64,000 nt of DNA from Novipirellula herctigrandis (GCA_007859835.1 SJPJ01000001.1:8468218-8532217), one strand, 5' to 3'; positions 48,600 through 59,011 are shown, counted from the first letter of the stretch. Made by a program: numbers and translations. Notes: generated from the letters alone by a model not told the origin.

Positions 48600-48678
48600 T
48601 GGTCCGCTTCGGCTGCAATTACAACTGCGATTACAACTGCAGCAGCGCTAGCGAAACTTGAACGACACCGAATCCGCT

Positions 48679-50667
48679 TTATTGCTTCAGGGCAACACGA
48701 ATCACCACACTGCCAACGGCCCCGTTGTCTCCATCAGCGAACGAAACCGAAACCGTATTTTCGTCCTTTAGGTCAGTCCCTCGCAAATAGACTAACTTTG
48801 TGGATGCGTATTCGCGATCGACGAATCGTTCGGCTGAATCCTCCAATTGGACATTCAACCGTTTTCCATTCAGCAGGATGAGCGCGTTCTGATCTGCGTC
48901 GGGCGAACGAGTCAAACCGATTCGTAATTGAGCATAGTCGACTGATGGCCCAACAGGTGTTTTGACTTTGAACGTAGCGTCCTTCAATGGCTGGATAATT
49001 TTGTCACCGTAACAAACCACTTCATTCACTATCTGTTTTTGCAGTATGGGCTTGTCGTATTCGGCCACGATCATCACCGCTTCACGTCCCGCGACGGTAA
49101 GATATTGCGGCATTTCAATTTTTTGTTCGACGTAGGAGGTTGTGAAGTCAAGATTACGCCCTAGCCGACGCACATCGACCGTCCGCACTCCGACGCCGTC
49201 AAGGTCGATCTTGTGCGACTGATAGCTTTGATTATTCACAACCGTAAAGAGTTTATTGTCGTCGACAAACGAACGACATTGCAAATCGGGATCATTGCAC
49301 AACGCTTTGACGCGTCGGCCCTTGATGCCCCGAAAAAACTTAAAGAACTTTGTTAAATCTGTTTCAACCCAACGATTATGGTCTTCGTATTCGAATGGGA
49401 CATAAAGTTGCGCGTAATATTTTGGCCCCCAGTTCCATGAATTGACCAACAGGAAGGGAACCGCTTTTTGAACGGAGTGAGGATGGTCGATGAATGTTAG
49501 CGTGTTGGCCATTACGCTGCTAAGCATGCCAAAATTGACAATAGAACGTTTCTGTAATTCAAACTCCCACGACTCTGGATCGGCCTCCGGGTAGTGTTCA
49601 TTCAGGATCTCCGCTGCGACCAGTTCACCATCGTATTCACCCTTTGGCTCGCTTCCGATATAGCCTCCTTGCTCACTGATGACAATATTGACCTTTTTGC
49701 CAAAAGCATTCGCGGCATAGTTTTGTACTAGATCAAGAGTCCCTTCGAGCGGTAATCCCGATTGAATACGTCCCTTCAATTCCCCCTCGCGCCAGCGCAG
49801 ATAGTCGTAGGTGTGGAATGAATAGAAATCCAAATTTCCGTTCGTATTGTGAATAAAGTTTTTGAGTCCCTCGAAGCTCTTGTAATCGTTACGATAGAAG
49901 TAACAAACCGACATGCAGGGACCGCCAACTTGGACCTCGGGTGTTTTCTCGTGAACGAGTTGCTGTGTTTTAACGTGCCAGTCTGCAATATGCCGCTGTT
50001 TCATGAATGCCCAATGCGGTTCATTGACAGGTTCGTAAAACCTTGGACGGTCAAAATCGCTATAGGCATACTGCAAAACCGACGCAGAGAGCATTGCCGC
50101 AGCTTCGATGTTCTGAGGAAGGTACTGCGAATGTTTAAGATCTTTCGATGATTCCTCGGTCTCATACTTACCCATGTATTCGGGAAAGGCATTGTGTGCT
50201 CCGTGCGCGGCAATATTCAAATTCGATCCAAAATCTTCTCGCATTCGCTCGGATGGTTCGACCACTTTTTTCTTTTCAAGCGGAGTCAGATCGGCATACC
50301 CGGTACGCTGCGGATCTTCCTTCAACGATCTTGCTACAGGTTTGATCGGACCTAAGTTTCTGCCGAAGGAGATTTGCAGATCATGCACAAGATAGTCGTA
50401 CATCGCATCGTCCTCGATGCGTTTCTCGAAACCGACACCCCCGTCACAGACGTTGAAGTACCGCTTTCGCTGGACTTCCGAAATCCCTTCGATTGCCCGA
50501 GTTGTTTCAGGATCGACAAGAATCCTGGCGTAACTAATTTGCGAGTTTTCCACGACCGTCTCGGATGTCGAACTCGGGGGATCCGCTGCGACAACCACAC
50601 CATGAAATAGAACAAGAGAAAGAACTTGGAAATGCAAAAGCGGTATTAACCTAGGCGAGTAGTTCAT
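48679..50667 (-). CDS. GH86-like (agarase/porphyranase-type) glycoside hydrolase, exported
   Basis: A 662-residue exported hydrolase with a clan GH-A catalytic barrel. Acid/base Glu216 lies in EPVNEPHW and the likely nucleophile Glu332 in VISEQGGY. The opening YFNVCDGGVGFEKR and the overall layout resemble GH86 beta-agarases and beta-porphyranases, which cut sulfated or unsulfated red-algal galactans. A C-terminal beta-sandwich follows from about 500. ATG 50667 is fixed by GGAG just upstream (GGAGCGACA-ATG) and starts a normal signal peptide (hydrophobic LLHFQVLSLVLF). The family assignment is by motif only. It may be under the AraC/XylR-type regulator because of the shared upstream 13-mer. 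Confidence 0.78.
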   Translation of the reverse strand: MNYSPRLIPLLHFQVLSLVLFHGVVVAADPPSSTSETVVENSQISYARILVDPETTRAIEGISEVQRKRYFNVCDGGVGFEKRIEDDAMYDYLVHDLQISFGRNLGPIKPVARSLKEDPQRTGYADLTPLEKKKVVEPSERMREDFGSNLNIAAHGAHNAFPEYMGKYETEESSKDLKHSQYLPQNIEAAAMLSASVLQYAYSDFDRPRFYEPVNEPHWAFMKQRHIADWHVKTQQLVHEKTPEVQVGGPCMSVCYFYRNDYKSFEGLKNFIHNTNGNLDFYSFHTYDYLRWREGELKGRIQSGLPLEGTLDLVQNYAANAFGKKVNIVISEQGGYIGSEPKGEYDGELVAAEILNEHYPEADPESWEFELQKRSIVNFGMLSSVMANTLTFIDHPHSVQKAVPFLLVNSWNWGPKYYAQLYVPFEYEDHNRWVETDLTKFFKFFRGIKGRRVKALCNDPDLQCRSFVDDNKLFTVVNNQSYQSHKIDLDGVGVRTVDVRRLGRNLDFTTSYVEQKIEMPQYLTVAGREAVMIVAEYDKPILQKQIVNEVVCYGDKIIQPLKDATFKVKTPVGPSVDYAQLRIGLTRSPDADQNALILLNGKRLNVQLEDSAERFVDREYASTKLVYLRGTDLKDENTVSVSFADGDNGAVGSVVIRVALKQ

Positions 50668-50687
50668 TGTCGCTCCATGATGGCGAT

Positions 50688-50700
50688 TGTCAGTGGCTGT
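50688..50700. promoter_or_regulatory. Candidate operator, TGTCAGTGGCTGT copy 2
   Basis: Second copy of the 13-mer, 21 bases upstream of the GH86-like ATG, same orientation as the copy upstream of the symporter operon. See findings. Confidence 0.4.
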
Positions 50701-50779
50701 TGAATGCATCGTATCCCCAGCATACCGAACGTTATGGTTGGGAAATAGAGTTGAGATATTTTCTGTACTTAGGAGGTGT

Positions 50780-50793
50780 CATATCGTGATATG
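50780..50793. promoter_or_regulatory. Palindrome CATATC-GT-GATATG
   Basis: Six-base arms with two bases between, about 113 bases upstream of the GH86-like start. It has the size and symmetry of a dimeric regulator site. No second copy was noticed in the window. Confidence 0.35.
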
Positions 50794-50981
50794 GCGGTTC
50801 TCAACAGTCTACCAGCGAGCGGATGCTTGCCAAGAATTTCCGTGATTCGAGAGCGCCAAATCACAACTAGCAATTGCTCGTTGAACCGCCTCTAAGACAC
50901 AGGTTCTAAGACAAAAAAATATACAGACAACGCATCCAAACGTACTTGAATTCCTTTCACCTTGATGAGATTTCCTGTTTG

Positions 50982-53900
50982 TCAATGAAGTTGGAATGCC
51001 ATCCCGTCGCCCTCGACAACCAAATACTCGTGCCCGCCCATTAGGGTCCCAATGACTTCTCGATCTCCCGAGGGCCATTCGACCACAACATTCTCTGCCT
51101 TTAACGAATCTCCAAGGCCAAGCCGGACGCAGCGTTCGCTCGAGCACTGAAATCCATCACCCGCAATCAGCTGTGAACACCGGGAATGACCCTCAACTTC
51201 GATTGTCACTTTCGCGCCGATCGCATCGGCGTCTCCGGTTGTTCCTTTGAGAAACAGCGTGATTGATTGCGATTGCGTCTCCGATCGATTGATCAAGATA
51301 GACACGGGATCAAACAAATGGGTCACCACCGCATCAACAAATCCATCACGATTCGCATCAAGGTTGATCAAATTCCTTGCAATCCGCTTCTTCGAAAAGC
51401 ACTCTCCCAACTTCTCAGCGTTCATCAACGACCAAACCCCACCGGATTGCCGTTCAAATAGTTGCATCGGCATTCGAAAGGCTTCCCCCAAATGGGCGAA
51501 ATCGTCAACGTGGCCATTGACAACCATTAATTCAAGGGTTCCATCATTGTCCGCGTCAAGCCATTTTGTTCCGAACCCAAGCATGTGGATTGAGGGGGCA
51601 ACGATTCCATTTCTTTCGGAACGATCAACCCAAACCCCCGGACTCACCTGCTCATACAACGTGTTGGATTCGTTAGCGTGATGGGTCAAGAAAAAATCCA
51701 TATCACCATCGGCATCGGGGTCGGCCACGGTAATCCCCATCGAAGCTTGTGCCAACGACCTCGCATCCACCGCCAAGCCACGAACGGCGGCTTGCTCGCC
51801 TAGTCGGAGACTGCCATCGGGTGCCTTCTGTGACGACCAAAAATGATTGGGCGCCATATCATTGGCAACGTAAACATCAATGCCTGGCGATTCATCAAAT
51901 CTCCCTATGACGATCCCTAGTCCACAACTGGGGTCATGTTGGCTGAGCCAATCCTTCGTTACTTCGACAAATGTACCGTCGTCTTTCCCTTGCCAAACAC
52001 GGTCAGCTTGCCCTGAGAATGATAAGGGTGAACATGAACGAGTATGCCCGTCTCTTGTGCATGTCTGTGTAAAGGCTTCGCGGCCAGCACAATATCCGAC
52101 TTCGAAGATATCGAGATATCCGTCTTGATCGATATCCGCAGTGGCGATGGACGTTGTCCAGTCGCGTCCATCAAGCCCGGACGTAGATGTAATGTCTTGG
52201 AAAGTGCCATCACCATTGTTGCGATACAAGCGGTTTTGGCCAATGTTGGCAACGAGCAGATCCGGAAAACCATCCATATCAAAGTCGCCCACTGCTAATC
52301 CCTGAGCAAACCCCTTGTCCCCGCATTCCGATTGTGCGGTTACATCAGCGTACTGGCCAGAGTTGTTGCGAAACAATCGATTCGGACTCGAATCCGTTCG
52401 ATGAGGCTTTCCATCCATCGCCGTAAGGTAAAGATCAGGCCATCCATTCAAATCAAAGTCCAAGGTAGCGGCTCCACATGCGACCGATTGATAAATCCAG
52501 AGATTCGCTTCCTCTCCTTCGGGTTTGTTTATTTTGCAGACGTGGCGAAGGTTCCGCAAATCGGCTTCATCGTCAAAATGAATGCGATTACTTCGCGAAA
52601 CATTCTTAGTGATTCCGGTTGCGCGAACTCTCGGTTGCCAATCAACATTGGGGAATTGGCTCAAATCAACGCGATCGACAAACACATATTCGGGTAGTTG
52701 CCACGGCGTTTTTCCGGTCATCTTTGAATGGAGTTGATGGTAGGCTTCAACCAATTGGGGGTCGACATCCTGGGACATCACCGATCCTGCACGCAGCCAT
52801 GCCGCGGCTTCCCAATAGCGTCCCAATGATTCCATCAACTTGGCGATAGACACAGTCCCTTTCTGTGAGTTGCGTTGTCGACTAGTAAACGCATCGACCG
52901 CTTTACGCAAACGCGCGATCAACCCAATGCGCCCCGTCAATTGAATACGCAACTCACTTTCGATGCCAAGCTCAGTCAAGCATGCTGCTAGGCGGTTAAG
53001 GGATTCAGTATTGTTTGAATCAAGCTGCGACGCCTTCAAATATGCTCTTGCTGCCTTGCCAAAGTCGTTGCCTTTTTCAGCATAGAGTCCTGCCGCTATC
53101 CAATATTCAGGTAACTCCTCAATGCCCGCTGGTAGGGATTGCCACCAAGCATGAAGCGACTCATTGTCGTCCAGTTCGACTAACGCGCGACCGTAGTATG
53201 CATTGGCTTGAAGGTGATCGGGATAGGCGTCAATGACGGTTTTGGTTTTTTGACGCACCTCGTCCCAGCGGCCATGATAAGCGTCGATGCAGGCCAGTGA
53301 AAACAGCGGTCTGACATCGTCCGGACATCGACGCAAAACGGTCGTGCACATTTGCTTGTCGGTCTGTGTCCGTGTCAAATCCGAAAGGACGACCAATTCG
53401 GCACTACCATTGTAGCCCCGCTGCACGAGCCAAATCAGATGGGTTTCGGCTTCACGCTGCATTCCAAGTGATGCAAGTAGGCCAGCCAACTTCGTTCGCA
53501 TGGAAGGTTCATCGGGGAAACGTTTGACTGCGATTCTCAGCACCGCGAGCGATTCAAACGGACGGCTGGCCAACATCCATGTCCGCCCCAACTTATCCAA
53601 CAACTCGAGAGTCGGTGACTCGCTTTGATCGACCGCAGATTGAAAAAAAGCGATCGCCTGCTTTGCATCACCCTCCAGAAGCGAAGTATCGCCTGCTAAC
53701 TCGAGCCACTGTGGATCATCGGGCCACTGAATCAAGGCTTGCCTTACAAGTTGTTGTAGAGCAGCGTGGTTCCCAACGCTCAACGCGTGTTTTGCGTTCG
53801 CAATCGATAATGCATCACGATCGACCGCACTTGGCCGAACCACGTTCGCTTCGGTCGCCGATTCGTCCTCGATTCCGTTTTCCTCGGGACGTTGGCAACC

Positions 53901-53993
53901 CGTGGTAATCAATAGCGTGATGAAGATCGCGACAACGCAACGCCAATTGTAACCGGCACGGGTTGAATCGGTCATGCGGAACATGTCTTGCAT
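50982..53993 (-). CDS. TPR / FG-GAP / ASPIC-UnbV (CRTAC1-type) lipoprotein
   Basis: A 1003-residue lipoprotein with lipobox TTGC at Cys33. Residues about 60-440 are TPR-like helical repeats, about 490-890 are FG-GAP/VCBS beta-propeller repeats with calcium-loop motifs (GDFDMDGFPDLLVAN, ADIDQDGYLDIFEVG), and the last 100 residues form the ASPIC/UnbV domain (VVVEWPSGDREVIGTL). Such proteins are probably surface-exposed binding or scaffold proteins; no enzymatic role is known. Start ATG 53993 follows the upstream paralogue by only 6 bases, so the pair is translationally coupled. Confidence 0.9.
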   Translation of the reverse strand: MQDMFRMTDSTRAGYNWRCVVAIFITLLITTGCQRPEENGIEDESATEANVVRPSAVDRDALSIANAKHALSVGNHAALQQLVRQALIQWPDDPQWLELAGDTSLLEGDAKQAIAFFQSAVDQSESPTLELLDKLGRTWMLASRPFESLAVLRIAVKRFPDEPSMRTKLAGLLASLGMQREAETHLIWLVQRGYNGSAELVVLSDLTRTQTDKQMCTTVLRRCPDDVRPLFSLACIDAYHGRWDEVRQKTKTVIDAYPDHLQANAYYGRALVELDDNESLHAWWQSLPAGIEELPEYWIAAGLYAEKGNDFGKAARAYLKASQLDSNNTESLNRLAACLTELGIESELRIQLTGRIGLIARLRKAVDAFTSRQRNSQKGTVSIAKLMESLGRYWEAAAWLRAGSVMSQDVDPQLVEAYHQLHSKMTGKTPWQLPEYVFVDRVDLSQFPNVDWQPRVRATGITKNVSRSNRIHFDDEADLRNLRHVCKINKPEGEEANLWIYQSVACGAATLDFDLNGWPDLYLTAMDGKPHRTDSSPNRLFRNNSGQYADVTAQSECGDKGFAQGLAVGDFDMDGFPDLLVANIGQNRLYRNNGDGTFQDITSTSGLDGRDWTTSIATADIDQDGYLDIFEVGYCAGREAFTQTCTRDGHTRSCSPLSFSGQADRVWQGKDDGTFVEVTKDWLSQHDPSCGLGIVIGRFDESPGIDVYVANDMAPNHFWSSQKAPDGSLRLGEQAAVRGLAVDARSLAQASMGITVADPDADGDMDFFLTHHANESNTLYEQVSPGVWVDRSERNGIVAPSIHMLGFGTKWLDADNDGTLELMVVNGHVDDFAHLGEAFRMPMQLFERQSGGVWSLMNAEKLGECFSKKRIARNLINLDANRDGFVDAVVTHLFDPVSILINRSETQSQSITLFLKGTTGDADAIGAKVTIEVEGHSRCSQLIAGDGFQCSSERCVRLGLGDSLKAENVVVEWPSGDREVIGTLMGGHEYLVVEGDGMAFQLH

Positions 53994-53999
53994 CTCATC

Positions 54000-56900
54000 T
54001 CAATCGCGGGCAGCACCGAAAACTAAAGCAAAGGGAGTGGGATCGTGCTGGACCAGTAACAATCGTTGATCAACACGGACGTTCGAAAAGGTTTGCACAT
54101 CGCCGTCCGCCCAAGTAACGGACATCGTGTCAACGGTTTCCACCGCTCCCAATCCGAACGAAACTACTGGCTCGTTGCGGCATAAATACCCGTCACCCGC
54201 AATGACCCAATTCGTCCATGTCTGGTCACCCGATTTCAATTCGATCTTTGTCCCGATCGCGTCCCGCTCGCAATCCACCCCGACCACCGCCAAATCTAGC
54301 CAGTGGTTCTTCGTGGCAGTCCGATTAATCAACAGTGCCGATGGTGCCTCCATGTGTGTGACCACAAAGTCAGACTTCCCATCTTGATTATAGTCGAGTC
54401 TTGCCAAGGCGCGACCGGCGTGAAGCGTCTCGAAATAGCCTGAAGGATCTTCGACCTTCATCAACTCAAAACGATTTCCAAAGTTGGCAAATAACTGTGG
54501 AGGTTGTTCGAAAGGGGATTCCGGTACATTCGTGTTTTCAACATGCCCGTTGGTGACTGCAAGATCGGGAAAGCCGTCATTGCTATAGTCGATCGCCTGA
54601 GTACCGAAACCGACTAGCTTGTGGCTATCCTCGGCAAGCCGGAATGCAAGTGCACGGTCTTGGAACGTACCGAGATGATTCATATACAACCTAGACGGTG
54701 CTGCTTCAAAATTCGTGATATGAAAATCAAGCGTGCCTGAACGGTCGAAGTCTCCCATCGCGATGCCCATCGATGCCGTTCTTGTCCCATCGTATCCTAG
54801 CGCGGTTCCCGTCAATGGTGCGGTGTCCGTCCATTGTCCAGCGCTGTTCCATTTCCAAAGTTGGTTAGGTCGGACATCGTTACCAACATAGAGCTCATTG
54901 CCCACATCACTATCAAAGTCGGCAATGACAGCACCGAGTCCAGTGCGGCGATCATCGGGTGACTCGCTGACGTCTTTGACAATTAGCCGCCCGGTTGGGT
55001 CGTTAATAAAGATTCGATCCATGCCGGGCTGATAGTCGAGTGGAGAGACAAACTCAACCTGACCGTCGGGCTTGATCGTCGGTTTCGCATCAAAGCCTTT
55101 GTCATGAATGTAGACACCCTCGAAGATGTCCGGCAGATTGTCGCCCGTAACATCGCCCATCGCAACGGACGTACTCACTCTTGTTACGTCATCATTTGAA
55201 TCCGTTGCTTGGGCGCGGAACGTACCATCCCCATTATTGATCAATAATGTGTTAATGCCCAAATTCGCGACAACAATATCCGGAAACCCATCTTGGTTCC
55301 AATCACCCGCTGTCACGCCAATTGAATAGCGCACGTCGCTCGCACCCGAAACGGAAGTCACATCACTAAGGTTCCCCGACCGGTTTTGAAACAGCTGATT
55401 GCTTTTGCCACCTGACAAGGTTGGAGGATCGGAATTGCCTTGTGCAAAATAGAAATCGCAGGTTCCGTCCAGATCAAAATCGAGCACGGCCACGCCACCG
55501 CCGATGGCCTGATAGATCGCAAAGCCAGCGTCGAGCGGCTCCGCAGCAAGGCGGTACGTGTGGTCCAAACCAATCGATGAAGCAACGTTCTCAAAACTTG
55601 GCGGTTCGACCGAATTGACCGTTAGCCTAGCTTTGTACACACCGCTGGCCGGTGCTATGTTGGCCAATTCGACTAACGGGAACTTACTAAGTTCCAAGCC
55701 ACATAAACGCTGCTGAGTGTTCGGGAATGCCGTATTGGAGCTGACCAACATCGCACGCTGTTCATTGAACTGCTTAAGGTCCGTTTGTGGTTGACTACGA
55801 TGATGCTGTTCGATCGCACGCCACATCAATGCCTCGAGCGGTCGATCGAGACCCTCCAGCCCCTCAATGACCGTCTTGTATTGATCTAAATCGGGTTCCA
55901 CCAGCTTGCCAATTTCATTGCTGGCAAGCGTTGTCGTTCGCAGCAATTGGTGGCGGTCGTCCCATCTCTTCGCATCATCCGGGCGGTCCAATGCTGTAAA
56001 TGCCTGAATCAGTCTGCGATACGAATAGGCATCCGTCGGATCGCGAACCACGGCTTCTAAAAACGCCCGCACCGATTCATCGAACCGTTTTTGATTGAGC
56101 ATCCATGTGCCAATCGCCGACCAGAATTCGGAAGTGTTTCGGATAGACTCGTCGACTTGCCCCAACCAGACCACAAATCGTTCATCGTCTTGGGCCTCCG
56201 CCAGACAACGACCATACAATGCTTGAACTGCAACGGGAGTGTCCGGCGAATTTACCGATTCGCTCAGCAGGTCAGCAGCCTCGACATACCGCTTCTCACT
56301 GAAAAGCTTCCTCGCTAACCCCGAGGGTCCGATAGGATAGTGGCGAACTCCATCGGATTGGTGAGACGCCTTCTCATTTGGATCGTCGTAGATTGCATCA
56401 CTGAGGACCATCAGCGAATGCAGTTCGTCCTGGCGAACATTTCCCAGTTTGCACAATACTCGAACGTGGCGAGCCGCTTCGTGGCGACGACCTTGACGGT
56501 TCAATATGAACGCAATTTGCCGATGAGCCAACGGAGACGCAGGAAAAATCGCTAGTACTTTGCGATATCTTTCAAGTGCATCCGCGAAACGCTCTTGCTT
56601 GACACACAATTCGGCCGCCTGACCAGCCGCGCGGACAGCCATTTGCCCATCATCAACAGGAACGGCATCAAATAGGTCGATCGCGTCATTCAGTTGACCA
56701 CGGGTGACTTGAATTGATGCCAATTCAAAGATCGCTTGAACATCCGTTGGATTAACGAGCAGTATCTTGCGAAGCAAAGATTCTGCTTCCGCTAATTCAC
56801 CATCTTCAAGATGTGCATGTGCAGCCTGCAACGACGTCGCGATGTCAAACAGCTTGTCGTCAAATGGCTTGTCTGATTCCGGACGCCCTGTAGCATCTCG

Positions 56901-57161
56901 ATCGGAAGCACCCCCAATAGGGTCCATCAAAGATGCTTCACCCACTCCGCTGGAGGCCGAGCTTGACTTCGCAACACCGTCATTCTGTTTAGATTTACAT
57001 CCCGGCGTAAAAACGAAACCAAGCGTGATGGCGGCCAAAATCGTAAGGCCGCGCGAACAACCAGACAACGCCGCAATTGAGCGATTGAAAGAGATCAATC
57101 GGTCGCTGTCATTCAATTCTTTATCAGCCAACGGAATCTGCTTACTGTAAATCACATGCAA
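54000..57161 (-). CDS. TPR / FG-GAP / ASPIC-UnbV lipoprotein, paralogue
   Basis: A 1053-residue paralogue with the same order of domains: signal with lipobox TPGC at Cys55, TPR-like repeats to about 440, FG-GAP loops (AVLDFDLDGTCDFYFA, TAGDWNQDGFPDIVVAN, DYSNDGFPDLAVTN) and a C-terminal ASPIC domain (MSVTWADGDVQTFSN). TTG 57161 is the furthest upstream start and makes the signal segment unusually long; TTG at codon 22 (LISFNRS) would be more normal. It begins 10 bases after the small lipoprotein gene and ends 6 bases before the next paralogue. Confidence 0.88.
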   Translation of the reverse strand: MHVIYSKQIPLADKELNDSDRLISFNRSIAALSGCSRGLTILAAITLGFVFTPGCKSKQNDGVAKSSSASSGVGEASLMDPIGGASDRDATGRPESDKPFDDKLFDIATSLQAAHAHLEDGELAEAESLLRKILLVNPTDVQAIFELASIQVTRGQLNDAIDLFDAVPVDDGQMAVRAAGQAAELCVKQERFADALERYRKVLAIFPASPLAHRQIAFILNRQGRRHEAARHVRVLCKLGNVRQDELHSLMVLSDAIYDDPNEKASHQSDGVRHYPIGPSGLARKLFSEKRYVEAADLLSESVNSPDTPVAVQALYGRCLAEAQDDERFVVWLGQVDESIRNTSEFWSAIGTWMLNQKRFDESVRAFLEAVVRDPTDAYSYRRLIQAFTALDRPDDAKRWDDRHQLLRTTTLASNEIGKLVEPDLDQYKTVIEGLEGLDRPLEALMWRAIEQHHRSQPQTDLKQFNEQRAMLVSSNTAFPNTQQRLCGLELSKFPLVELANIAPASGVYKARLTVNSVEPPSFENVASSIGLDHTYRLAAEPLDAGFAIYQAIGGGVAVLDFDLDGTCDFYFAQGNSDPPTLSGGKSNQLFQNRSGNLSDVTSVSGASDVRYSIGVTAGDWNQDGFPDIVVANLGINTLLINNGDGTFRAQATDSNDDVTRVSTSVAMGDVTGDNLPDIFEGVYIHDKGFDAKPTIKPDGQVEFVSPLDYQPGMDRIFINDPTGRLIVKDVSESPDDRRTGLGAVIADFDSDVGNELYVGNDVRPNQLWKWNSAGQWTDTAPLTGTALGYDGTRTASMGIAMGDFDRSGTLDFHITNFEAAPSRLYMNHLGTFQDRALAFRLAEDSHKLVGFGTQAIDYSNDGFPDLAVTNGHVENTNVPESPFEQPPQLFANFGNRFELMKVEDPSGYFETLHAGRALARLDYNQDGKSDFVVTHMEAPSALLINRTATKNHWLDLAVVGVDCERDAIGTKIELKSGDQTWTNWVIAGDGYLCRNEPVVSFGLGAVETVDTMSVTWADGDVQTFSNVRVDQRLLLVQHDPTPFALVFGAARD

Positions 57162-57171
57162 GAGACTCGGC

Positions 57172-57357
57172 TCAGCTGCCTTGAGATCGCCGTTGCGATT
57201 GACTCATCATTTCCTTCTCTCGTTCCTCCATTCGCTGCTGATCCGTTTCAGTGAATTCGGTGGTTTCAACTTTCGTAGTATCAGCGGTTCCGCCACATCC
57301 AACGAAGATTGGCAAAGCGACAAAGCAGCACGCAATTAGCAAGAAACAGTTTTTCAT
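57172..57357 (-). CDS. Small lipoprotein
   Basis: A 61-residue lipoprotein: MKNCFLLIACCFVALPIFVGC is a compact signal with a strong lipobox (FVGC), followed by a short Thr/Glu-rich acidic tail and a Met/Glu/Gln/Arg-rich end. Starting at ATG 57357 rather than the upstream in-frame ATG 57411 gives a proper signal peptide. Short lipoproteins of this kind commonly sit between DUF1559 and ASPIC genes in planctomycetes. It is 10 bases from the next gene and part of the same operon. Confidence 0.8.
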   Translation of the reverse strand: MKNCFLLIACCFVALPIFVGCGGTADTTKVETTEFTETDQQRMEEREKEMMSQSQRRSQGS

Positions 57358-57465
57358 CAACCAAAGTCCAAAATAAAAAAATTCGATTACCGCAACAAAT
57401 AGCGGGTTCATTAAAATTGTAGCAATTTCTGGTTACACGGGAGTGAACCAGAAGATGAATCGTTG

Positions 57466-57498
57466 AAAAAAAACCAGGGATGCGGTGCACCCCTGGTT
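57466..57498 (-). terminator. Intrinsic terminator
   Basis: On the minus strand AACCAGGG (complement of 57491-57498) pairs with CCCTGGTT (complement of 57472-57479) across 11 bases and is followed directly by a run of eight T's. It lies 27 bases beyond the DUF1559 stop, so the DUF1559 transcript should end here, at least partly, making the downstream lipoprotein operon depend on read-through or its own promoter. Confidence 0.85.
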
Positions 57499-57524
57499 AA
57501 GTATCGTCATGTTCGGAAAAAAAC

Positions 57525-58715
57525 CTAGTCAACTAGCGAGCTAACTTCCTTGGAAGCGAGCGTTCCTGCTGCACCCCAAACACCATAAGGGCTCTCTTGA
57601 CCTAGACCTCGTCCGCCAGGGCCAATCCCCAGTACGGTTTGGTCGCCCGTGTCAACCGAATCGGTGATAAACTTCACAGCACCATCGGACATCAAGACGT
57701 GACAACCGCCTTGGTGACGACTCGACGCACCCCACATACCGTGGTTGTCCCACCAACGCATAACGTTGTAGCTGTTTGGTGGACGAATCGTATGGAAACG
57801 CGTGGAGAATTCCCGACCACCGGTCCAAAGTCGACCACGACCACGATCTCGCTCGGGAACATTGAATTCACCGTGCTCATAGGTGTAGAACCGAGGACGC
57901 AACGGATCGATGGCTGGAGTAGCTGCGGTATCCGTTGCCCAACTACCAGGTCCACGATCATGCACGGCATCATCTGCTTTGATCGCAGTACCCGTGATTT
58001 CTAACTGGCCGTTATCAACGACGATTTCACCAGCCATGATCGTATTTGCAGTACCGTCGAGGATGTCACGGAAGCGGGTGAAGTGCTTGGCGGTGAAAAC
58101 ACCACGAGCATACTTCATTGTGTTTGCTTCGCCCCAAGTTCCATCGCCGTGCGAATTGCCGTTGTCTTCGATCCCATTATTGGTTTGCTCCCAGAACGAG
58201 TCGCCATGGCAAACCGCGTAGTTGGTGAAGGCAATCTGGTTAGCCGTCGCCGTTGCCGGATCGCTAGGACAGCGGTAAGTACCGATTTGCGTAAACCAAG
58301 GGTGGTAGTTGGTATGCCACGGCACAGGTCCCATTGCTGGGAATACTGGCGTAACAGGCGTGACCAAATCGCGTCCAACCGCAACTGGATTACTGATGTT
58401 CTCCCAAGACGCTTGTTGCTCAACAAACGGAAGGAGTCCAACCATGTAACTCAGTCTGTGCAAGTTCGACTGACTAATACCATTGCCTTGGTCCTTGGTT
58501 CCGCCATAACTCATCGGCAGCTTGTTATAGGCTGCGTGATAGTTGTGGAAACCCAAGCCAATTTGTTTGAAGTTGTTCGAGCAGCTCATTCTTCGGGCTG
58601 CTTCGCGGGCCGCTTGTACCGCAGGCAATAATAGTCCAACCAAAACCCCAATGATGGCAATCACCACCAAGAGTTCGACCAGAGTAAAGCCTGGTCTCGT
58701 AAATCGCTTTTTCAT
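57525..58715 (-). CDS. DUF1559 domain protein (pseudopilin-like)
   Basis: A 396-residue protein typical of planctomycetes. It starts with a type IV pilin-like N-terminus ([21 protein letters not shown]), followed by the conserved [19 protein letters not shown] helix, a DUF1559 beta-rich body and the C-terminal H-x9-DG signature (His334, Asp344-Gly345). The prepilin peptidase site is the Gly before FTLVE. Role is not established; it is probably an exported or pseudopilus-like envelope component. It is separated from the following lipoprotein and ASPIC genes by a terminator. Confidence 0.95.
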   Translation of the reverse strand: MKKRFTRPGFTLVELLVVIAIIGVLVGLLLPAVQAAREAARRMSCSNNFKQIGLGFHNYHAAYNKLPMSYGGTKDQGNGISQSNLHRLSYMVGLLPFVEQQASWENISNPVAVGRDLVTPVTPVFPAMGPVPWHTNYHPWFTQIGTYRCPSDPATATANQIAFTNYAVCHGDSFWEQTNNGIEDNGNSHGDGTWGEANTMKYARGVFTAKHFTRFRDILDGTANTIMAGEIVVDNGQLEITGTAIKADDAVHDRGPGSWATDTAATPAIDPLRPRFYTYEHGEFNVPERDRGRGRLWTGGREFSTRFHTIRPPNSYNVMRWWDNHGMWGASSRHQGGCHVLMSDGAVKFITDSVDTGDQTVLGIGPGGRGLGQESPYGVWGAAGTLASKEVSSLVD

Positions 58716-59011
58716 TTGTTAATTCCGTTGAAACAAGGATAGAAAAGAATGCGTCGAATTCGCGGGAGGTTATTCCAACCCCCTAGCGAGCCCTTAACTC
58801 TCTGAATGAGATGCAATGATGGACAACGCACAAGAAACATGACGTCACAAATAATATCGTCCAAAAATAACAAGGCCAGTCTAATATTGCGCAAAAGAAT
58901 ATCGTTATTTCGCAAACGCGCGACAGTTTCTTGACGGATTTTCGATTGCGACACACGGCAAAACACGACAAACCAATGAACACTTGACATTTTTAGCCAG
59001 TGAATAACGGG

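Larger units (their letters stand above)
50668..50981. other. Intergenic region upstream of the GH86-like gene
   Basis: Holds the GH86 promoter, the shared 13-mer at 50688-50700 and a near-perfect palindrome CATATC-GT-GATATG at 50780-50793. It is also the 3' end of the ASPIC-protein operon, but I see no convincing terminator for it. Confidence 0.4.
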
